Source: Gammaproteobacteria bacterium (GTDB lineage Bacteria; Pseudomonadota; Gammaproteobacteria; Steroidobacterales; Steroidobacteraceae). From it: 40,810 nt of DNA. The notes beneath the pieces are model-generated. The model did no database searches and had not been told where the DNA came from. It saw nothing but the letters and a program-made list of their open reading frames with translations. Both the position numbers and the translations under genes were made by a program. Each line of letters starts with the position of its first letter. The first letter of the stretch is position 1. Shown in pieces: positions 1-8,163 of this stretch. Location of the stretch: assembly GCA_025358615.1 (NCBI GenBank), contig JANYIY010000411.1, forward strand, positions 1 through 40,810, read 5' to 3'.

Positions 1-46
1 AATGCAGCAGCACGCGGACCCATCAGCGAGTGTAGGTAGCGCGGCC

Positions 47-799
47 TCATGACTGCGTGCCTCGTAAGTGCTTCGGCCAAATATCGTAGCGACCGGGCGA
101 CAGTACGCCGTTGGGATCGATCGCGTCCTTGAGTGTTTCATGGAATCGACGTAACGCATGCTCATTGAAGGAATACACATCCATCACCGCCTTCTGAAAG
201 ACCGGTGCGGTGCGATACTCGCCCCATCCATGCTGGCCTCCGATCTCGATCAATTTCTTGAAGCCTTCTCGATAACGCTTGTTGGTGGCGGGATCCTCGG
301 TTACGGGGGTCGCCAGAATAAAAATGAAGGAACGTTCCCAGAAGCAAGCCGGCAGCGTGAATGTTCTAAACAACGGCATCCCTAGATCGCGCGCCGCCTC
401 GCTGAACACCCGGTTCGCCTCGATAATGGCCTCGCCGGTGCGCGGAATGATGGGCGAGAACCACATATGGCCCTTCGATGGCGTCGGGTTCCAGGGCGTG
501 CGCGCGCCGATCGAGAATACCCGCAGCGACGGAACGCCGAACTCCGGCTCATGGTACTGCTCTACCTTCGCAGGATCGAGCGGCAGCGATAGGCGGTCGA
601 CGATGCGAAATTTTGCCCCATCGATCTTGGCGAAATGCCGTTGCGCCGCCTGCCACTGCGCCTCGATCACTTCCATGGGCCCGTAGAAACTCAACCACAG
701 TTCCCAGTAGGCAATCCCCGCCTTGAGGCCATACGCCTCAAGTTCACTGGAATAGCCAAGTTTGACCTCACCCAGCAACTTCTTATGTTTCTCCGTCAT
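47..799 (-). CDS. C-terminal part of a VAO/4-cresol dehydrogenase-type FAD-linked oxidase (same gene as 816..1694, split by a frameshift)
   Basis: ORF ends GVLSPGRYDIWPKHLRG, typical of the FAD-oxidase C-terminus. The reading frame stays open upstream of the ATG to about 940 (LVETLNYLENARITSGFPDIASPLNGYPPIGQIQLLIENGPPTM), continuing the upstream ORF in another frame. Confidence 0.75.
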   Translation of the reverse strand: MTEKHKKLLGEVKLGYSSELEAYGLKAGIAYWELWLSFYGPMEVIEAQWQAAQRHFAKIDGAKFRIVDRLSLPLDPAKVEQYHEPEFGVPSLRVFSIGARTPWNPTPSKGHMWFSPIIPRTGEAIIEANRVFSEAARDLGMPLFRTFTLPACFWERSFIFILATPVTEDPATNKRYREGFKKLIEIGGQHGWGEYRTAPVFQKAVMDVYSFNEHALRRFHETLKDAIDPNGVLSPGRYDIWPKHLRGTQS

Positions 800-815
800 C
801 GTCGGCGGCCCATTT

Positions 816-1694
816 TCAATTAACAGCTGAATCTGGCCGATCGGCGGATAACCGTTGAGCGGTGAGGCGATGTCCGGGAACCCCGAGGTGATTCGCGCGT
901 TCTCGAGATAGTTCAGCGTCTCGACCAGAGGTCTCCCGATAGTGAAACAGCGAGATGGTGCACCGCAGATATGCCTCAGGCTGCGGCATCAGCCAAAACC
1001 CCATCTTGGTGACGATGCCGAAATTCGATTGCGAGAAAATGCCGTCGATCCACGGCCCGCAGCCCGATTTGTACTGTTGCCAGGTCTTGGCATTCGGGAT
1101 CGCGCCCATGCCGGTGCGCAGCAGGTCGCCGTTCGGCAGGACCATCTCCATTCCGCAATGCGAATCAAAGTGATTGCGATAGTTCGCCGATGTATAGCCG
1201 CCGCCGCGATCGATGGCGTTGCCCAGGACGCTCCCCCAGCCGGGGTCGGGACAATCAATCCACACCTTGAGATTACGTTCCCGGATGTGGTGGTACAGAT
1301 CGAAATAGCTCACTCCGGGCTCGACCAAAGCGAACGCGTTCGCTTCGTTCACCTCCAAGATACGGTTCATGCGCTTCAGGTCGACCACGACGCAACCCGA
1401 ATAGGCGGGGGCTGAACCGCCGTATCCTAGGTTCTTGCCGGTCGAAATCGCATACAGCGGGATGCGATAGCGGTTCGCGGTACGCACAATCTGTTGCACC
1501 TCCTCCGTCGAGGATGGCGCCACCGCGGCAGAAGCGACCCGCTCCTCGGCCTCATGCAGGAAAGGCGAATACGCGTCGCGGTACAGGTCCACGTCCTCGT
1601 CGCTGGTGAACACCCACTCCTTACCCACGGCTTGCTCGAATTCGGCGAGCGCGCTCGAAAACTGCTTCTGAGTTACACCTGGCGGCAACTTCAT
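816..1694 (-). CDS. N-terminal FAD-binding (PCMH-type) half of a VAO/4-cresol dehydrogenase-type oxidase; likely start MKLPPGVTQ at 1694
   Basis: PCMH FAD-binding motifs: EEVQQIVRTANRYRIPLYAISTGKNLGYGGSAP, VLGNAIDRGGGYT. Purine-rich RBS upstream of ATG 1694. The end of the ORF (RETSGRDAELSRERANHLG...) is out of frame relative to the family. Confidence 0.75.
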   Translation of the reverse strand: MKLPPGVTQKQFSSALAEFEQAVGKEWVFTSDEDVDLYRDAYSPFLHEAEERVASAAVAPSSTEEVQQIVRTANRYRIPLYAISTGKNLGYGGSAPAYSGCVVVDLKRMNRILEVNEANAFALVEPGVSYFDLYHHIRERNLKVWIDCPDPGWGSVLGNAIDRGGGYTSANYRNHFDSHCGMEMVLPNGDLLRTGMGAIPNAKTWQQYKSGCGPWIDGIFSQSNFGIVTKMGFWLMPQPEAYLRCTISLFHYRETSGRDAELSRERANHLGVPGHRLTAQRLSADRPDSAVN

Positions 1695-1719
1695 CGAGTT
1701 CTCTCCCTCATCCTTTTCA

Positions 1720-2328
1720 TCAGGCAATGACCCATGACACCAGGTCCGACTGCGTGGAGGTGCATGGATCTGTGTCAGCACCCGATACCAGGCAGGTGGA
1801 GCGCGGTCGGCCCCTGGCACGCTCGTAGGTGCTAAGTAGATCCATCACGCGCTCAGTCCATTCCTGATGATGGTTGAGCGCGGCGAAAGTCCGGCTCAGC
1901 ATGGGTTCGCTCGCCGTAACGCGATGGCTTGGCAGTCCAGCAACGGAGCGTCGATGGTCGATGCGAATCACCACGCGCCTCCAGTGGTCCTTCGCCAACT
2001 GCTCCAGACAGAATAGGCTGGAGGGTGTGGTCATGCCGGCGATCGCGCCGCCACCCGCCGCCCATCGGGGATGCAGCATGTCACGCCACAGCCGCGTGAC
2101 ATCTCCTTGAAATGCCACGATCTCGTTCCCGGACCGGTGCGCGGCCGCTGCAAAGGATCGGCACTCGGCATAGCGAGAATCGAACAGGACCTGGCCCAAG
2201 CGGATCGCTGCCCCGGGGTTTCCTACACCGGGGCCGGCCGCACCTTTGCAGGCCGCGGCGAAAACGCCGTCGGTGTGACCGCATACTGCGGCGGCAGCGC
2301 TGCCGAGACAGAATGTGCGGCGATCCAT
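1720..2328 (-). CDS. Hypothetical protein with twin-arginine signal (MDRRTFCLGSAAAAVCG)
   Basis: Open frame with a Tat-like N-terminus, directly upstream of the oxidase gene on the same strand. Confidence 0.6.
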   Translation of the reverse strand: MDRRTFCLGSAAAAVCGHTDGVFAAACKGAAGPGVGNPGAAIRLGQVLFDSRYAECRSFAAAAHRSGNEIVAFQGDVTRLWRDMLHPRWAAGGGAIAGMTTPSSLFCLEQLAKDHWRRVVIRIDHRRSVAGLPSHRVTASEPMLSRTFAALNHHQEWTERVMDLLSTYERARGRPRSTCLVSGADTDPCTSTQSDLVSWVIA

Positions 2329-2447
2329 GACGCTCCGTTCGGACAATGAGTCCGCCGAATATAGGTATTTTTCACCGACAGAACTCGCACGACAGTGAAG
2401 TTAATTCATCGAGTCCTTGCTTGGGTCGCAAGAGCACAGCGCTCGAA

Positions 2448-2843
2448 TCATGCTGGCTGTCGCGCCGCGGCCCGACTCCAGGGAGTGAGAGCCGCAAGCA
2501 CCGCCGCGACGATGAACAGAGCGGGCACGTCTCCCAGCAGGTGACCATGATTTTCAGGTGCCTGCAGTGACTGAAAGGTCATGATGGCACCATGTACCAC
2601 GCTCGACCAGACCGTGAACCAGATCAGGCTGAGATTCTCGAGCGGGTTGCGCGCTGCAAGGATGAGGAATACACCGAGTGTCGCGTAGACGCCGACTATC
2701 ATCAACGGATAATGAGAATGCCCCGTGTGCCATGTCCATCCCGATGGCCAGACGACCATCAATAGATAGATTCCACCGATGAAGATTGCCCCTACCGCGA
2801 CTAGCGCGAGCCGTAGATACCGAAGCTGTTGTATATCGCCCAT
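2448..2843 (-). CDS. Small four-TM membrane protein (DUF6632-like)
   Basis: 131 aa with several hydrophobic helices (LALVAVGAIFIGGIYLLMVVW; LMIVGVYATLGVFLIL; ALFIVAAVLAAL). Confidence 0.6.
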   Translation of the reverse strand: MGDIQQLRYLRLALVAVGAIFIGGIYLLMVVWPSGWTWHTGHSHYPLMIVGVYATLGVFLILAARNPLENLSLIWFTVWSSVVHGAIMTFQSLQAPENHGHLLGDVPALFIVAAVLAALTPWSRAAARQPA

Positions 2844-2888
2844 GTGACCATCCTTCCTGTGTTGCTGTTGTTTGGGTATCGGGCCGAA

Positions 2889-3719
2889 TCAGCGCCGGGT
2901 GATTACGATCTCAAGATATTCACTTGGAACGATCATGGTGCCGTCCGTCGCGCGATTGCACTTCGCGATCAGCGCCAGAAGATCCTGTTGCAGGGCGGCT
3001 TGCGCCGGTATGTCGAGTGCAGCGAATGCCTTGAGCACCGGGCCGTAGAACCCACCGAAGACCTCGATCCAATGCTGCGGCGAGCGATAGCGGAATACGA
3101 AGTGACGCTGCGCTGCTTCCACGGCGGCGGCGTGCGGTTGGAACAATTCGGTGATTCGCGCGCGGACACCCCATAGCGCAGGAGACTTGGCGCCGGGCGG
3201 AGGAGGCAAGTACTTGCCAATGGTTTTGAAGAGTTGGCCGATAAAGCTCTCGGGGGTCCAATTCGCAAGTCCGATCTTCCCGCCGCGCTTGCATACGCGC
3301 AGCATTTCGGCCGCCGCTCGCTCGTGATCCGGCGCAAATATGACGCCGAAGGTCGACACAACCACATCAAAGCACTCATCTTCGAACGGGAGCGCCTCAG
3401 CATCCGCCTCGCGGAATTCGATGTCCAGCCGCTCGGCCGCGGCCCGCTCGCGAGCCCGCTCGAGTAACGACGGCACATAGTCAGTAGCAATGACGCTGCA
3501 CCAGCGGCGGGCGGCCGCCAGTGAGACATTGCCATTGCCCGCGGCCACGTCGAGTACCCGCTCGTTGGAATGCAGATCGAGAGCCTCGCACAGTGATTCA
3601 CCCACGATCTGCAACGTCGTTCCGACGACGGAGTAATCGCCCGACGACCAGGCCGCTTGTTGCTTGCGTTTTAGGCCTGACAGGTCGACGGTATCGGTGG
3701 GTTTGACTACAGCGGACAT
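2889..3719 (-). CDS. Class I SAM-dependent methyltransferase (UbiE-like)
   Basis: Motif I VLDVAAGNGNVSLAAARR; DIEFREADAEALPFEDECFDVVVSTFGVIF; MLRVCKRGGKIGLANWTPE. Confidence 0.85.
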   Translation of the reverse strand: MSAVVKPTDTVDLSGLKRKQQAAWSSGDYSVVGTTLQIVGESLCEALDLHSNERVLDVAAGNGNVSLAAARRWCSVIATDYVPSLLERARERAAAERLDIEFREADAEALPFEDECFDVVVSTFGVIFAPDHERAAAEMLRVCKRGGKIGLANWTPESFIGQLFKTIGKYLPPPPGAKSPALWGVRARITELFQPHAAAVEAAQRHFVFRYRSPQHWIEVFGGFYGPVLKAFAALDIPAQAALQQDLLALIAKCNRATDGTMIVPSEYLEIVITRR

Positions 3720-3800
3720 ATATCTTCTCCTGGAACGGGTTGGCTAGCTGATTCCTGAGCGCCATTTGGGTACAGGCGGTGGCCCAAGGGGTAGCGCAAA

Positions 3801-3824
3801 GCGGGACAAATGGCGGGACAATGG
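3801..3824. promoter_or_regulatory. Tandem GCGGGACA direct repeats (12-bp period) in a divergent promoter region
   Basis: GCGGGACAAATG GCGGGACAATGG at 3801-3824, plus inverted CGCCATTTG (3760-3768) / CAAATGGCG (3807-3815). Confidence 0.4.
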
Positions 3825-3872
3825 TCAGCGTATTCCCGGTAAACTTGCCGGTCTCGGCACGGGTGGGGCGGT

Positions 3873-6800
3873 ATGCGGGAATTGACGCAATCCTTTGGCT
3901 ATTGGTTGCGGCGCCGCCGAAAAGCGCTCGACCTTACGCAAGAGGGGCTTGCGGAACGCGTTAGTTGCTCCGGTTTCGCGATTAGAAAAATCGAAGCGGA
4001 TGAACGCAGACCGTCGTTACCGCTTGCCCATCGGCTGGCCGATGCGCTCGCCGTGCCGGCGCAGGAGCGGCGCGCATTTCTCGACGCCGCGCGCGCCGTT
4101 CGATCAGCGGCCCGGTTGCCGCTGGGCGAATCTCCGGCGGATGCCCCGCGCGAAGCGGCGATCTACGCCGATGGTGAAATGGCTGCCTTTGTCGGCCGCA
4201 GCAAGGAGTACGACGTGTTAGTCGAGCTCGTCGCCGGCCTCCGCGGCGGCAGCGGCAACACGGTGCTGATCGAGGGTGAGGCAGGGATCGGCAAGAGCCG
4301 CCTGATACGGGAGGTCGTGCGCTATGCCGAGTCCCTGGGATTGCACGCCATCGCGACCAATTGCTACGAGATCGAGCGCGCAATTCCCTATCAGCCCATC
4401 ATCAATCTGGTGATGCGTGCGCTTGAACGCACGTTGCCCTCCGCACTGAGCAAGCTGGCGCCCGTATCGCTTGCCGAACTGGCGGCGCTGGTTCCCGCGG
4501 TGGCGCAGCGGTTTCCACAATTGCCGGAACTGTCGCGGGATTTCCCGGAAGCGCGCCAGGCGCGATTGTCGCACGCCGTCGGGCAGCTGTTCGAAGTGGC
4601 GAGACACGGCCGCCACTCGATTCTGGTTGTCGATGATATCCAGTGGGCGGACGAGGCAAGCGCGCGCGTGCTTCATTACCTCGCTCAACACGTCGCCGAA
4701 CAACCCACGCTGATGATCTATGCTTATAGGGACGACGACCTTGCGAGCGACGATCGCCTCGCTTTACTGATCGAAAGCCTGCACCGCGAACTAGCTGCAC
4801 GGCGCCTGCCGCTGTCTCGATTACGCTTTGTCGATGCGAGCTCGCTGATCGGAGCATTCTACGGCTCCAAGCGGGAGACACCGTGGCTTGCGGCCCGTCT
4901 CTTTCAGGAGACGCAAGGAAATCCGTTCTTTCTTGTCTCGATATTGCAATCGCTGAGCGAGGGCGAGACGCAGATCGACGAGCGCGGCGCAAAAGGACCT
5001 GGCTTGTTGCCGGATGCCCTGCGTGCGGCAGTTCGTGTGCGCCTCTCCCACGTGCCAAAGAAGATCCGGCCAACCCTCGAAATTGCCGCGGTTCTTGGCC
5101 GGCGATTTGACTTCGATACCCTGCGTGAAGCGAGCAATGAACCCGAAGCGGACGCGCTCGATTCGATCGAGGCATTGGTGAAGCGCGGCTTCCTCAGGGA
5201 GGAAGCCGAAGACGGCATATACGACTTCAGTCACGACAAGGTGCGCGAGGTGGTTTACCGCGACATCGGCGGCGCCCGGCGTCGACGATTGCACCGCTGT
5301 GTGGCGGAAGCCCTCGAGCGTCGTGACGAAGGCGAGCCGCACGAACGCGATGCCCGCCTGTCGGAGCATTTTGAGCGTGCTCAAGAATGGTCCAAGGCGC
5401 TCAGGTATCTCGTTCTTACGGGCGAACGCTCGCTGGCATTGTTCGCAATGCGCGATGCGCTGCACTGGCTGGATCGTGCGATCGCACTATCCAAGGCTCA
5501 TCCCGAGGCCCTTGATTCGCGCCAACGGCTCGCGCTTTATGAGCGTCGTGGCGCAGCTCGCGCCCAGGCAGGACAGACCGAAGGGGCGGTGGCCGATATA
5601 CGCTATGTCATCGACAGTGCACGGGTGGCCGGTGAAAGCGAGAAGGCACGTGACGCGCTGATTCAGCTCGGCATGGCCTATCGACGCGCCGATCTGTACG
5701 AGGCGGCGACGACCTGTCTCAGCGAGGCATTGGCGGAAACCCGCAAATTACAAGATGAACGTCAGGCTGCCGGCATCCTGTATCACTTGGGGACCGTGGC
5801 TTGGAGCACCGGCGCGAACCAACAGGCAATCCCGGCTCATGAGGAAGCGGTATCCATTTGCGAAAGGCTTGGCCTCACGGACATCAACGCCGTACAGGCG
5901 TACCACGGACGTGGCGAAGCGTATTTTGCGAACGCGCAGCCCAAGGAGGCCATCGCATGCTTCGTTCGATCGCTGGAGCTCGCTCGCCAAATTGGCGACA
6001 AGGCCTATGAATCCGAGAATCTGATGATGATCGGGCACTCATGGGTGGGCGGCAAAGGACTTGGCGATTACGCCCGGGCGGTGAGTAATTTCGATGCCGC
6101 GTTGGAGATTGCCTATACCGCCGACCTGCAGTGGCACATGGGGCCAACGCTACTTGGGCTCGATCACGTACGCGCCTGTATGGGAAGTTACGGCGAAGCT
6201 TGGACAGGCATGCAGAAGACCATTCGCTGGCTCGAAGGTCTCAAGCAAGTTCGCTATCAACTCATCGCCTACGACTACGTCGGCGAATTATTGCTCGATC
6301 TGCACCTGAATGAACAAGCTGTCGAGCATATGGAACGCGGCCTCGCGCTGTCACGCGCCTCGGGCATCAATTTCTGGCGCACGGCATTGGAGGCGCATCT
6401 CACGGTCGCGCGAATGCGTCTTGGCAGAAATCCCGGCACTGCCGCGCTCGAGACGGTTCTCGCGCGCACGCGCGGCGCCGCCGAGCGCTATCTCATGATC
6501 CCATGCCTCGACGCTCTGGCGGAAGTTGCGCTGGCAGCGGGCGACTCACAGCGATGCCGGGAATTTGCCGGCGAACTGCTGATGCTGGCCGAATTGAGCG
6601 GCCTGCGCGAAGTGGCGGCTCGTGCTCGGCGCTGGCTCGGTGAGGTGTTTCTCGCAGAGGCCGCCCACAATGAGGCGCATGCCGAGTTGTCGCGCGCGGC
6701 GGCGTTGGCGCAAGGCGTCGGGCGGGTGCGGTTGCAGATGGACTTGGAACTTGCGCTTGCCAGAGCATCTGTGGTGTGCGAGCGGCAACAAGAGGCCCTT

Positions 6801-6887
6801 CTGCACGAGCGCAATGCCCGCGCGATTCGCGAGAGGATCGAGAGTAGTCTCGATTCGTCGGGGCTGGAGGCACGATTATCGCGCTAG
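3873..6887 (+). CDS. XRE-type HTH + AAA ATPase (AAA_16) + TPR repeat transcriptional regulator (STAND-like)
   Basis: HTH: LRRRRKALDLTQEGLAERVSCSGFAIRKIEADERRPS. Walker A: GEAGIGKS. Walker B: ILVVDDIQWAD. TPR-like C-terminal half. Confidence 0.85.
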   Translation: MRELTQSFGYWLRRRRKALDLTQEGLAERVSCSGFAIRKIEADERRPSLPLAHRLADALAVPAQERRAFLDAARAVRSAARLPLGESPADAPREAAIYADGEMAAFVGRSKEYDVLVELVAGLRGGSGNTVLIEGEAGIGKSRLIREVVRYAESLGLHAIATNCYEIERAIPYQPIINLVMRALERTLPSALSKLAPVSLAELAALVPAVAQRFPQLPELSRDFPEARQARLSHAVGQLFEVARHGRHSILVVDDIQWADEASARVLHYLAQHVAEQPTLMIYAYRDDDLASDDRLALLIESLHRELAARRLPLSRLRFVDASSLIGAFYGSKRETPWLAARLFQETQGNPFFLVSILQSLSEGETQIDERGAKGPGLLPDALRAAVRVRLSHVPKKIRPTLEIAAVLGRRFDFDTLREASNEPEADALDSIEALVKRGFLREEAEDGIYDFSHDKVREVVYRDIGGARRRRLHRCVAEALERRDEGEPHERDARLSEHFERAQEWSKALRYLVLTGERSLALFAMRDALHWLDRAIALSKAHPEALDSRQRLALYERRGAARAQAGQTEGAVADIRYVIDSARVAGESEKARDALIQLGMAYRRADLYEAATTCLSEALAETRKLQDERQAAGILYHLGTVAWSTGANQQAIPAHEEAVSICERLGLTDINAVQAYHGRGEAYFANAQPKEAIACFVRSLELARQIGDKAYESENLMMIGHSWVGGKGLGDYARAVSNFDAALEIAYTADLQWHMGPTLLGLDHVRACMGSYGEAWTGMQKTIRWLEGLKQVRYQLIAYDYVGELLLDLHLNEQAVEHMERGLALSRASGINFWRTALEAHLTVARMRLGRNPGTAALETVLARTRGAAERYLMIPCLDALAEVALAAGDSQRCREFAGELLMLAELSGLREVAARARRWLGEVFLAEAAHNEAHAELSRAAALAQGVGRVRLQMDLELALARASVVCERQQEALLHERNARAIRERIESSLDSSGLEARLSR

Positions 6888-6906
6888 TCTGGGTGTCGAA
6901 TCGTCC

Positions 6907-6941
6907 GGATCACATCGCCTTCCATGATCTGCATGTGATCC
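6907..6941. other. 9-bp perfect inverted repeat between convergent genes (possible bidirectional termination hairpin)
   Basis: GGATCACAT-17 nt-ATGTGATCC; no T-tract follows. Confidence 0.3.
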
Positions 6942-6943
6942 TG

Positions 6944-7849
6944 TCAGTTCATGGCGTGCAAGTAGGCGTACGCATGCCGAGCCGCCTCCACTTGGCTCAT
7001 ACGCGCGAACGGCCCTTCCTGTTCCACGAAGTAGTGCTGTAAGCCTGCCTTCGATGCGGCTGCGAATATCGGCTTGTAGTCGATGATGCCGTGGCCCAAT
7101 TCGGCTCCGGCAGGTTCGGTTTCCTTGCCGTCATTCGCACCTTTGCTGGGCGGCAAGAAGTCCTTGACGTGAATCATCGGAAAACGATTTGGATATTTCT
7201 TGAAATAGTCTACGGGGTTGCCGCCACCCAACACCATCCACCCGCAGTCGATCTCGAACTTCACCAGTTCCGGGTCGGTTTCGCGCAGCATGAGGTCGTA
7301 GCCGGTAGCGCCACCGCCTTGGTCGACCAGTTCACCATGGTGATTGTGATAGGCGTATTGAAGCCCGGCTTGCTTGGCCTGCTCGCCTATTTTATTGGCG
7401 AGTTCGGCTGATCGCTTTGCTTCCTCCAGAGTCATCGCCTGTGGTGCATTGACGAGCGGTGGACGCAAACTGGGGCGCAGATTGCCGCTGGTGGCGTAAT
7501 GTGCGCCCAGTGCGTGCGCATTCTCGAAGGTTGCGCCCAGATTGGCCATATCGAACTGCAGATGTGCGCTGGGACAGGCCAAGCCATTGTCATCGAGCAG
7601 CTTGCGAAATTCCTTCGCTGACAAATTACCGAAACCGGCCGTTTCTACTTCGGCAAAGCCGATGTCCTTGATGGCCTTGAGCGTGCCCGCCGGATTCTCC
7701 TTGATGCCGGCGTTGACCGCATAGAGCTGAATTCCCATGGGTTTGCCCAACGGATTGGAAAATGCGCGCGGCAACCAATTGGCTGCACAAATCACCGCAC
7801 TCAAGCCACCCGACCGGATGAGGAATCTTCTTCGGGACAATGATTTCAT
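6944..7849 (-). CDS. Sugar phosphate isomerase/epimerase (AP_endonuc_2 TIM barrel) with Tat signal
   Basis: Start MKSLSRRRFLIRSGGLSAV; GIQLYAVNAG, ELVKFEIDCGWMVLGGGNPVDYFKKYPNRFPMIHVKDF motifs. Confidence 0.85.
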   Translation of the reverse strand: MKSLSRRRFLIRSGGLSAVICAANWLPRAFSNPLGKPMGIQLYAVNAGIKENPAGTLKAIKDIGFAEVETAGFGNLSAKEFRKLLDDNGLACPSAHLQFDMANLGATFENAHALGAHYATSGNLRPSLRPPLVNAPQAMTLEEAKRSAELANKIGEQAKQAGLQYAYHNHHGELVDQGGGATGYDLMLRETDPELVKFEIDCGWMVLGGGNPVDYFKKYPNRFPMIHVKDFLPPSKGANDGKETEPAGAELGHGIIDYKPIFAAASKAGLQHYFVEQEGPFARMSQVEAARHAYAYLHAMN

Positions 7850-7938
7850 GTTTGCTGCCTCCACCGTAGATGATAGCGATATTACATTTACGGAACCGAT
7901 ATAGACTAGCTGGATAACTATGTGGGGTCCTGCCGGAA

Positions 7939-8163
7939 ATGGTGCAGTCTGCAAGCTATGACGCGATTGTGGTCGGCTCCGGGCATACGCTCGATACGTT
8001 GCCGGCCCACTATTTCCACATGATGAAGCCACTCGCGTTGCTCGGCTACTTCACGTCTGAGATCGGTTGTACGAAGGCGTTGCGCTACGTCGAGTCGCCG
8101 GGCCGCTTCGATCCCTGCACTACATGGACCCCGGGTGACCCGGCTTGGGCGTCGCATGCCTGA
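7939..8163 (+). pseudogene. Fused remnant: GMC oxidoreductase N-terminus (MVQSASYDAIVVGSG) joined to gluconate 2-dehydrogenase subunit 3 C-terminus
   Basis: First 15 aa match an FAD Rossmann start. The remaining ~50 aa (HYFHMMKPLALLGYFTSEIGCTKALRYVESPGRFDPCTTWTPGDPAWASHA) match a subunit-3 C-terminus. The stop overlaps the next ATG (ATGCCTGA). Confidence 0.65.
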
